Source: Anaerolineae bacterium
GTDB taxonomy: Bacteria > Chloroflexota > Anaerolineae > DUEN01
Assembly: GCA_021159845.1 (NCBI GenBank)
Contig: JAGHDS010000012.1
Span: forward strand, 1-8,235
Length of the DNA stretch: 8,235 nt
Reading direction: 5' to 3'
Positions within the stretch are counted from its first letter, which is position 1. Each line of letters opens with the position of its first letter. Of this stretch, positions 1-4,447 are shown piece after piece. Position numbers and translations under genes: made by a program. The notes beneath the pieces are model-generated. The model was not told the origin of the DNA, did not search any database, and saw nothing but the letters and a program-made list of their open reading frames with translations.

Positions 1-397
1 AAGTCGTATGCCTGGGTATCCAGGGCAACTCCATTCTTTGGCGATTTCGGCCTGATGTGTTCTATTTACGGAACAGTTACTATTGCGGTGTGTTACCCAC
101 TTCTCTGTTCACGGCGATGCTGAATAGACAGGAAGGCCATGGCACTACTGTCGTCTGACCCTGCACTCTGGACTTGCGGGTGATCACCGCTTCTGTTCGT
201 TGTCCGTCGAGAGGTCAATGAGTACCGGCGCAGTCATGAAACATAGGGGCATCGGATCCATCATGACGAACCAGATGTTGCCGGGACGGGGTCCACCTTG
301 TCATAACGGCTTCAACGCAGGAGAGCGACCAGCTCGACTCGATCACACTACCCTACTCGCGTAGGTTACCCTTTCCTCTGTCAGTCACCCCCGTCCT
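1..397. other. Stretch without a convincing gene
   Basis: I see no supportable gene here. Short open frames exist but none has a recognisable protein motif: plus 3-158 is open from the window edge to a TGA, and plus 218-364 is 48 codons starting at an ATG behind GAGAGG. The frame entering at the left edge could be the last codons of a gene lying outside the window, but nothing in it confirms that. Small palindromes are visible: GGTGATCACC at 179-188 and a CCTAC/GTAGG hairpin with a 4-nt loop at 352-365. None is followed by a T-run that would mark a terminator. Confidence 0.5.
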
Positions 398-433
398 AGG
401 TGGTGGAGGTGGTTTCCACCCACCCCACCACCT
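398..433. repeat. GGTGG/CCACC hairpin (dispersed palindrome, copy 1)
   Basis: AGGTGGTGG (398-406) pairs perfectly with CCACCACCT (425-433), and inside it GGTGG (408-412) pairs with CCACC (416-420) around a TTT loop. That makes 14 base pairs with an asymmetric internal loop. The inner core at 407-424 matches 17 of 18 bases of the hairpin at 1220-1237. No T-tract follows on either strand, so it is not a typical intrinsic terminator. It sits about 60 bp upstream of the promoter of the first toxin-antitoxin pair. Confidence 0.75.
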
Positions 434-491
434 CGCCCGGAAAGCAAGACAGTAACACCTCGCATAATCTTCCAAACACTTCATAGCACAT

Positions 492-520
492 TTGACGGCC
501 AAACGTAAATGAGGTAGGAT
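492..520 (+). promoter_or_regulatory. Sigma70-like promoter of the Phd/RelE module
   Basis: TTGACG (492-497) and TAGGAT (515-520) are separated by 17 bp, close to the TTGACA-N17-TATAAT consensus. Transcription would start near 527 and leave a leader of about 50 nt before the antitoxin ATG at 580. The leader ends in a strong Shine-Dalgarno sequence, AAAGGAGG, about 10 nt before the ATG. Antitoxins of this family usually repress their own promoter, but I see no clear operator palindrome here. Confidence 0.55.
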
Positions 521-579
521 GGAGTAGCAATAAAAGGACCCTAAAAGGCTACCTAGAGGCAAAAGGAGGAAAAACGCTT

Positions 580-855
580 ATGCACTTACCTGCTATCATG
601 CCCATATCGGCCATGCGCAAACGACAACAAGACGTAATCGCTCAGATGAAAGAGCGGCCCGTCGTGCTGACGCAGCATGGTGAGGCGTTCGCTGTACTAG
701 TGAGCCCCCAGCAGTGGGAGGAATTGATCGAGAGACTTGAATTTCTGGAAGACAGCCTGGACGCTATCGAGATCAAAAGACAGATCGAGGCCGGCGAGGA
801 ACCGGTGAAGGACTGGGCAGAGATCGAGGCTGAGCTGAATGACGTACCGGCTTAG
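580..855 (+). CDS. Phd/YefM-family antitoxin
   Basis: This 91-residue protein has the plan of the Phd/YefM family. The N-terminal half (about residues 8-50) carries the typical IS...R..Q.DVI pattern and the strand PVVLTQHGEAFAVLVSP, a dimerising DNA-binding fold. The acidic C-terminal half (about 51-91) is the part expected to wrap and neutralise the toxin. The ATG at 580 is favoured by AAAGGAGG about 10 nt upstream; the in-frame ATG at 598 is a possible alternative. The gene overlaps the RelE-like toxin downstream by 17 bases, as expected for translational coupling. By family knowledge the protein binds its toxin and represses the operon. Family assignment is confident; the toxin partner is inferred from position. 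Confidence 0.9.
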   Translation: MHLPAIMPISAMRKRQQDVIAQMKERPVVLTQHGEAFAVLVSPQQWEELIERLEFLEDSLDAIEIKRQIEAGEEPVKDWAEIEAELNDVPA

Positions 856-1099
856 GATTACCGACACAGCGGAGAAACAATGGCGCCAGATTGCCCGCAG
901 TGCACAAGAAAGGGTTCGATCACGGATTCTTGCTCTGGCCGATGAACCGCGTCCAAAGGGTTGCGTGAAATTACGCGGCGACCCCAAAACGTACAGGATC
1001 CGAATAGGCGACTACCGGGTAATCTACGACGTGGATGACGAGAACCGGACCGTGACCATCCTGAAGGTGAAGCATAGGAAAGACGTCTATCGATCATAG
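839..1099 (+). CDS. RelE/ParE-superfamily toxin
   Basis: This 86-residue protein has the hallmark C-terminal sequence of RelE-type toxins: KLRGD (44-48), then YRIRIGDYRVIYDVDD (52-67), then VTILKVKHRKDVYR (72-85). The N-terminal part (8-36) is the helical pair ending in ALADEPRP. Members of this family are ribosome-dependent mRNA endonucleases (RelE) or gyrase inhibitors (ParE). The basic residues and the terminal Tyr in KHRKDVYR favour a RelE/RelG-like mRNA interferase, but the target cannot be settled from sequence. The ATG lies inside the antitoxin gene in another frame, so the pair forms one overlapping operon. Length and motifs are complete, so it appears intact. Confidence 0.9.
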   Translation: MTYRLRITDTAEKQWRQIARSAQERVRSRILALADEPRPKGCVKLRGDPKTYRIRIGDYRVIYDVDDENRTVTILKVKHRKDVYRS

Positions 1100-1111
1100 A
1101 CGGGATCCTCT

Positions 1112-1204
1112 TGCCAGCCACCTCCTCCCCACCAGCGCCTGCAGCGCCGCCGCCGGGTCTGAATAGTCCTCCAGGTTCAACCGCCGCCAGTTCGTGGTTT
1201 CATC
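1112..1204 (-). pseudogene. Displaced 3' end of a membrane-protein gene
   Basis: Read on the minus strand, these 31 codons match the last residues of the intact membrane protein at 1904-2635. Both contain LNLEDY, then DPA, ALQALVGRRWLA. An 18-base block (1131-1148) is identical to 1929-1946. The fragment has no start codon. After WLA it lacks the native stop and reads a few residues further to a TGA at 1094-1096, inside the end of the plus-strand toxin gene. Just upstream (1205-1233) the similarity seems to continue in a shifted frame as V-A-T-T-Y, matching VATY of the intact gene. It is a decayed remnant, not a functional gene. Confidence 0.75.
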
Positions 1205-1217
1205 TTTCCCGAGCGAT

Positions 1218-1240
1218 GTAGGTGGTTGCCACCCACCTAC
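1218..1240. repeat. GTAGGTGG/CCACCTAC hairpin (dispersed palindrome, copy 2)
   Basis: Perfect 8-bp arms (1218-1225 and 1233-1240) enclose a 7-nt loop. The core 1220-1237 differs at one base from 407-424. It begins 4 bp beyond the stop codon of the zinc-finger antitoxin, so it could stabilise that mRNA's 3' end, but no T-run follows on the minus strand. It abuts, and may partly consist of, the decayed membrane-gene fragment. Confidence 0.65.
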
Positions 1241-1244
1241 TCCC

Positions 1245-1505
1245 TCAGGCCGGAGAAGGAACCTGTGATAGCGTTACGACTGCTAGCTCTACGTCACGGT
1301 TTACAGCATCCTGGAGCAGTGCGGTGATATCATCCGTGACCTTACCGCTTAGGAACGCCTCTCCGCAATCATCGCATACTTCCGCAAGAGCCCCTTTTAC
1401 AATAACCACGGTACCCTTCACCACGAAGGGCAGAGTAGCCCTCCTCTCCCGCAACTGACCACCACACAGCGGGCAGCGCTTATTCTTTCCTGGTTCGGTA
1501 ATCAT
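1245..1505 (-). CDS. YgiT-type zinc-finger antitoxin
   Basis: This 86-residue protein has two CxxC knuckles, C11-P-L-C14 and C44-D-D-C47, spaced as in the N-terminal zinc domain of MqsA/YgiT antitoxins. The sequence between them (ATLPFVVKGTVVIVKG) matches the family's beta-strand pattern, and GEAFLS follows the second knuckle. The second helix-turn-helix domain of full MqsA is absent; the C-terminal part (about 52-78) is a short helical segment. The ATG at 1505 has AAGGAG about 9 nt upstream and lies 26 bp inside the end of the DUF4258 gene, so the order is toxin first, antitoxin second, as in mqsRA. It most likely binds and neutralises the DUF4258 protein. The family is recognised with confidence; autoregulation is not assessable. 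Confidence 0.85.
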   Translation of the reverse strand: MITEPGKNKRCPLCGGQLRERRATLPFVVKGTVVIVKGALAEVCDDCGEAFLSGKVTDDITALLQDAVNRDVELAVVTLSQVPSPA

Positions 1506-1845
1506 CTTCCCATCTCCTTGGATCAGGACGGTAAACGGTGATCACGAAGATACGGTCATTTGTTTCATCGATGGCGATGACCGCGTGAATGGGCTGTCCT
1601 TCTGCCAACCATCCCAGTACAAGACAATCAGGCAACGGGCGTGTATGAGCGGGATATGTCTCGATGACCTCACAAGAGATCAAAGCTTGTTCGACTCCCT
1701 GACGAGACAATCCCTCCACAACCAGTTTGGTAATTGCGTGACGTGACCACAGTACCTTTCGCCCCACCGGATCCAACCGATTCTGTTTTGCCTTCTGCCA
1801 TATGAAGGCTTGTCGGCGACCAGCCGATTGCTCGCTAGCCAACAC
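1480..1845 (-). CDS. DUF4258-domain putative toxin
   Basis: This protein of about 121 residues carries a DUF4258 domain from about residue 31: WSRHAITKLVVEGLSRQGVEQAL, then VIETYPAHTRPLPDCLVLGW, then IHAVIAID and VITVYRPDPRRW. His36, His87 and Tyr105 are candidates for functional residues, judged only by their positions in conserved-looking blocks. DUF4258 proteins are found next to YgiT-type zinc-finger proteins and are regarded as RelE/MqsR-like toxins; the activity here is inferred. No ATG is available at the 5' end. AAGGAG at 1849-1854 supports a GTG at 1845 or the adjacent TTG at 1842. The first 30 residues, basic and Gln-rich, would then precede the domain. It overlaps its antitoxin by 26 bp. 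Confidence 0.8.
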   Translation of the reverse strand: MLASEQSAGRRQAFIWQKAKQNRLDPVGRKVLWSRHAITKLVVEGLSRQGVEQALISCEVIETYPAHTRPLPDCLVLGWLAEGQPIHAVIAIDETNDRIFVITVYRPDPRRWEDDYRTRKE

Positions 1846-1903
1846 TCACTCCTTGAAGCGTTCTGATGGATTGGAACCTCGCCGATAACAGTTTACCACA
1901 TTA

Positions 1904-2635
1904 TTACTCGGCCAGCCATCTTCGTCCTACCAGCGCCTGCAGCGCCTGGGCGGGATCCGGATAGTCCTCCAGATTCAACTGCCACCGTTTGCTCACCTCG
2001 TCGTACGTAGCCACCGGCGCCGTCCCCGTGATCCCGAACTTCTCGCCGGGGTTCGCCAAGCGATAGGCGATCTCCGCATACGCGCCGCCCAGTGACCTTC
2101 GCCCGAAGGGACACTCCCGATTATTGGGGATCCACCCCTCCTCGTCGGCCAGGCGATACGCCTTGAGCACGGCATCGATCAACCGTTGCTCCACCGCATC
2201 CCATAGCGCCCCGCCATCCAACGCCGACGTGGCCGAGGCCACCAGCGCCCTTTTCGCTACCTCCTGCCGCTCTATGGCCACCTGCGTCTGCGCCAGGCTC
2301 ACCTTCTCCTGCATAGAGATCTGCGCTATGTCCGCCTGCCGCCGTGCCTCGATCTCCTTCACTCGGATCCGATAGAGCATGAAGTGATCCAGCATCTGCA
2401 CAAGCTGCGGCGACGACGCAAACATATACAACACCACCCACGCAGGCACCAACAAAACGGCCGTCTGGAACCGCATGGCGCCGCTCAGCACGATGGCGAT
2501 CACGATCACGACGGGTGGCAAGAGCATACCGACGACCTTCAACGCCACGGCCAGGCCCACCGGCGTCATCGCAGGTTGGCCCATCTCCCCAGCCGTCTGA
2601 TACAGGGTAGCCCCGACCTCGCGCCTTCTACTCAT
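1904..2635 (-). CDS. Two-helix membrane protein with coiled-coil stalk, unknown function
   Basis: I do not recognise this 243-residue protein. Two hydrophobic segments lie near the N-terminus (about 25-50, LAVALKVVGMLLPPVVIVIA and on; and 57-74, TAVLLVPAWVVLYMFA). A charged, heptad-like stretch follows (about 88-135, rich in E, R, Q and A), likely a coiled coil. The soluble C-terminal domain (about 140-243) contains WDAVEQRLIDAVLKAY, NNRECPFGRRSLG and the tail LNLEDYPDPAQALQALVGRRW. The ATG at 2635 is chosen because GAGG lies about 6 nt upstream (GGCGAGGTGGTT before ATG); the frame continues 24 codons further without a better start. Upstream on the same strand is the putative structured RNA with its own promoter. 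A copy of its last 31 codons persists at 1112-1204. Confidence 0.75.
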   Translation of the reverse strand: MSRRREVGATLYQTAGEMGQPAMTPVGLAVALKVVGMLLPPVVIVIAIVLSGAMRFQTAVLLVPAWVVLYMFASSPQLVQMLDHFMLYRIRVKEIEARRQADIAQISMQEKVSLAQTQVAIERQEVAKRALVASATSALDGGALWDAVEQRLIDAVLKAYRLADEEGWIPNNRECPFGRRSLGGAYAEIAYRLANPGEKFGITGTAPVATYDEVSKRWQLNLEDYPDPAQALQALVGRRWLAE

Positions 2636-2739
2636 AACCACCTCGCCAACTACATCAACAAGCGCCCCGCGAGACTGCGACGCCGCACGGTCAGCAGCGC
2701 ATGCCATCCGCCGTTGGAGACGAAATAAAGCGTTACTCG

Positions 2740-2948
2740 GCGAGTTCCCATCGCTGAGAGGGACATCATATGCAGCCGCATGTCATCTCTCCAGGACACA
2801 CAAGGGACCGGGGTCCAGGCTGCCTGCCAGCACTCGTCGACGGCCGCAACCGTCTCCAGTACCTGAACCCCGGCCCCTTGAGCCGGAAACGATCTATGAA
2901 GCTAAGGACCGTCGATGTGAGAGGAATGCCGGCAGGCACATCTCGACT
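2740..2948 (-). ncRNA. Putative structured RNA or long mRNA leader with interlocked helices
   Basis: Several complementary segments can be paired base by base. Stem B: 2801-2819 with 2862-2880, 19 bp. Stem A: 2821-2835 with 2924-2938, 15 bp. Stem C: 2911-2919 with 2937-2947, 9 bp plus a 2-nt bulge. Stem D: GACGG 2839-2843 with CCGTC 2850-2854, 6-nt loop. Stem E: 2754-2766 with 2780-2794, about 12 bp with small bulges. Stems A and B have four non-Watson-Crick positions (2807/2874, 2815/2866, 2829/2930, 2833/2926). All four are A-C on the plus strand and G-U on the minus strand, which points to a minus-strand RNA. A and B interlock: the order is A, B, A', B', a pseudoknot or loop-loop contact. 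Most of strand A is displayed in the 17-nt loop of stem C. A promoter at 2955-2984 would start the RNA near 2948. The 3' end is unknown; a GCGA/TCGC hairpin at 2740-2754 is a possible end, but no good T-run follows. I cannot assign a family. Confidence 0.6.
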
Positions 2949-2954
2949 TGCCCA

Positions 2955-2984
2955 AGTTTAGCACATACGTTCGCAGTATGTCAA
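2955..2984 (-). promoter_or_regulatory. Minus-strand promoter with internal inverted repeat
   Basis: On the minus strand a perfect -35 box TTGACA (2984-2979) is followed after 18 bp by TAAACT (2960-2955), a 4-of-6 match to TATAAT. The predicted start is near 2947-2949, just before the structured RNA. Within it lies the inverted repeat ACATAC-N7-GTATGT (2963-2981). On the plus strand GCACATACGTTC (2961-2972) is one base away from the GAAC-N4-GTTC form of Gram-positive-type LexA boxes. Repressor binding is therefore plausible but unproven. Confidence 0.5.
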
Positions 2985-3081
2985 GTCATCCTGCGCCTGA
3001 CGACCCAGGAAACAGGGATCATGACACAGAAGAGCCCTTTGAACCTGAGAGGAATAGGAGAGGACAACAACCTTACAGAGA

Positions 3082-3537
3082 TTACGGAGCTTTCAGGAAA
3101 TCCGATAGATCCTCTGGGAATGGGATCAGACCAATCCGCCTCGCAGCCACCCACAGATGCCGATCAAACGTGGCCATGATGACAGGATCGCTCATCGCAT
3201 CCTGCCAGATTGACGCCGCCGCCAGATGGACAGCATCATATCCCCGCAGCGATTGTTCCCAGGCCAGCATCTCTGCACGGGCGATCACCGCCTCCGTGAC
3301 CTGAATCCGCACGAGGTCCGACCACTCGTCCCGAAAGGTATGCAATGCAGCCATTGCCTCTTCTTGGTTCAATGCCCCGAGGCGCACACCCTTGGCCAGG
3401 GCGGCCCCGACCTCGGCCCGGGTAACGAGAGCAGTCCCCACCACTGCAATTGTGGATATAATCTCGTTCACCTCCGGCGAGCCCGGCTCAGCCACATAGC
3501 GCTTCACCAGCGCGCTGGCATCGAGATAGAGGATCAT
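3082..3537 (-). CDS. vapC: VapC-family PIN-domain toxin
   Basis: This 151-residue protein is a full-length PIN-domain ribonuclease. The four acidic metal-binding residues are visible: Asp6 in ILYLDASALVKRY, Glu42 in TRAEVGAAL, Asp101 in LRGYDAVHLAAA, and Asp125 in VIMATFDRHLW. VapC enzymes are Mg2+/Mn2+-dependent endoribonucleases that usually cut tRNA or rRNA; the target here is unknown. It shares an ATGA overlap with the antitoxin gene upstream (start 3537, antitoxin stop 3534-3536), so the two are translated as a coupled pair. All catalytic residues are present, so it should be active when released. Confidence 0.92.
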   Translation of the reverse strand: MILYLDASALVKRYVAEPGSPEVNEIISTIAVVGTALVTRAEVGAALAKGVRLGALNQEEAMAALHTFRDEWSDLVRIQVTEAVIARAEMLAWEQSLRGYDAVHLAAASIWQDAMSDPVIMATFDRHLWVAARRIGLIPFPEDLSDFLKAP

Positions 3538-3809
3538 TCCCGATCTTCCAGAAGCATCTCGGCGATAGTGCGATCACCCTTCGTCTCAGCTACTGGAGCC
3601 AATGGGTCCAACCTCCGCCCGCTCCAGGAGACCAGGCCGGCCTGGACGAGATCTTGCACACGCTCTTCTCTCGAGGGCCGCATGGGAACGATTCGAGCGA
3701 CGGGCTTGCCGCGCTCTGTAATCACCACGGTGCCGCCGGCCTTCACCTGCCGCATATACCGACTCAAGCGTGCTTTCAGCTCGCGAATGCTCACCGCTGT
3801 TTCTTCCAT
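3534..3809 (-). CDS. vapB: VapB antitoxin of the Phd/YefM type
   Basis: This protein of about 91 residues begins METAVSI-like (MEETAVSIRELKARLSRYMRQV), followed by GGTVVITERGKPVARIVPM, the classic Phd/YefM DNA-binding fold used by many VapB antitoxins. The C-terminal half (about 48-91: ERVQDLVQAGLVSWSGRRL, then TIAEMLLEDRE) is the expected toxin-binding tail. The ATG at 3809 fits the family's N-terminus and has GGAGG only 2 nt upstream plus GGGGGA 8 nt upstream. An in-frame ATG at 3818 and GTG at 3845 would add 3 or 12 residues. It is the first gene of the pair and should repress the promoter at 3859-3887 together with VapC. Confidence 0.88.
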   Translation of the reverse strand: MEETAVSIRELKARLSRYMRQVKAGGTVVITERGKPVARIVPMRPSREERVQDLVQAGLVSWSGRRLDPLAPVAETKGDRTIAEMLLEDRE

Positions 3810-3850
3810 AGCCTCCATCCCCCGCCATCTATCGGACGCTATCACCTCTT

Positions 3851-3887
3851 GTGGTCACATTATATCTACATGGGCCACATACTGCAA
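3851..3887 (-). promoter_or_regulatory. vapBC promoter and candidate operator
   Basis: On the minus strand TTGCAG (3887-3882) precedes a perfect TATAAT (3864-3859) by 17 bp, with a start expected near 3852, about 43 nt before the vapB ATG. The hexamers GTGGTC (3851-3856) and GGCCAC (3873-3878) are inverted relative to each other (5 of 6 matching) and flank the -10 box. This is a suitable position for autorepression by a VapBC complex. Confidence 0.5.
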
Positions 3888-3932
3888 GCTGATATCCTCT
3901 TCGGTTCCACGTTCTCAGATACGATGCATCTC

Positions 3933-3964
3933 TACCTACTACACCTATTACCTATACCTACTAC
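3933..3964. repeat. 10-bp direct repeat TACCTACTAC, 22-bp spacing
   Basis: TACCTACTAC occurs at 3933-3942 and 3955-3964. The interval is low-complexity (CTA/CCT-rich) and spans the stop codon of the helix-turn-helix gene, so the last residues of that protein (RSRYR) are encoded by one copy. It may be simple slippage DNA; no function is claimed. Confidence 0.45.
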
Positions 3965-4436
3965 GAGCCCTGCGCAGGCGCTCTCCCACCAGCAACGAAA
4001 ACATGGCAGCACTGCCAACATAAAGCAGAGCCTGAAGCTCATCATAACGCATGAAGATCGTAGACACCTGCTCACCGCCACGTTCAATGCGAATATAGCA
4101 ATCCTCCGGGGCAATCCCACTAACCAGACCGGCCTCGAATACAGCACCTTTACAGTCAACCTGCCCAACACGCCAGCAGTGGGCTGCCCTCCCATCATCA
4201 AGCCGGAACTCGAACTCAGTCGCCTCTCCCTGCTTCTGCCCCATCTGAATCTCACGATACCGTCTAAACTCATGCCACATCTTAACATGACGCTTCCATC
4301 TCAGCGCAAGCTGGCGCGCCCTTGCTGGCGAGATCCCCATGTCCCTGGCTATGTCCACATAGGTTTCACCAGCCAGGTGCCTCTCATATACCTCGCGATG
4401 CCTCTTCAGATGATCGGGGCAGTACACATCATCCAT
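3948..4436 (-). CDS. Helix-turn-helix protein of unknown function
   Basis: This is a 162-residue protein. Residues about 14-50 (VYERHLAGETYVDIARDMGIS, then PARARQLALRWKRH) form a helix-turn-helix of the sigma-region-4/LuxR-like type: 'YVDIARDMGIS-ARARQL' is the recognition pattern. The rest (about 65-162) is a likely beta-rich domain (EFEFRLDDGRAAHCWRVGQ, then CYIRIERGGEQ) ending in a helix and a basic tail. I do not recognise a named family. The ATG at 4436 has GAGGTG about 6 nt upstream and lies 11 bp after the stop of the secreted-protein gene, so the two are probably co-transcribed. The frame is open a further 82 codons upstream, but that part only mirrors the neighbouring gene. A regulator of the surface-protein operon is one possibility. 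Confidence 0.7.
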   Translation of the reverse strand: MDDVYCPDHLKRHREVYERHLAGETYVDIARDMGISPARARQLALRWKRHVKMWHEFRRYREIQMGQKQGEATEFEFRLDDGRAAHCWRVGQVDCKGAVFEAGLVSGIAPEDCYIRIERGGEQVSTIFMRYDELQALLYVGSAAMFSLLVGERLRRARSRYR

Positions 4437-4447
4437 AGCGCACCTCA

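Noticed and set aside
218..364. 48-codon plus-strand gene behind GAGAGG
   Set aside because: There is no recognisable motif and no promoter, and the composition is unremarkable; a short frame like this is expected by chance.
2801..2880. Terminal inverted repeats of a small transposon
   Set aside because: The arms are only 42 bp apart and there is no target duplication. Strand-specific wobble pairs fit RNA better than transposon ends.
2770..2961. Plus-strand frame of 63 codons (ATG at 2770) and a minus-strand open frame of about 56 codons over the same bases
   Set aside because: Both are rich in Arg, Pro and Gly, with no recognisable motif. Their bases are explained by the paired helices, and the plus-strand frame runs into the promoter of the opposite strand.
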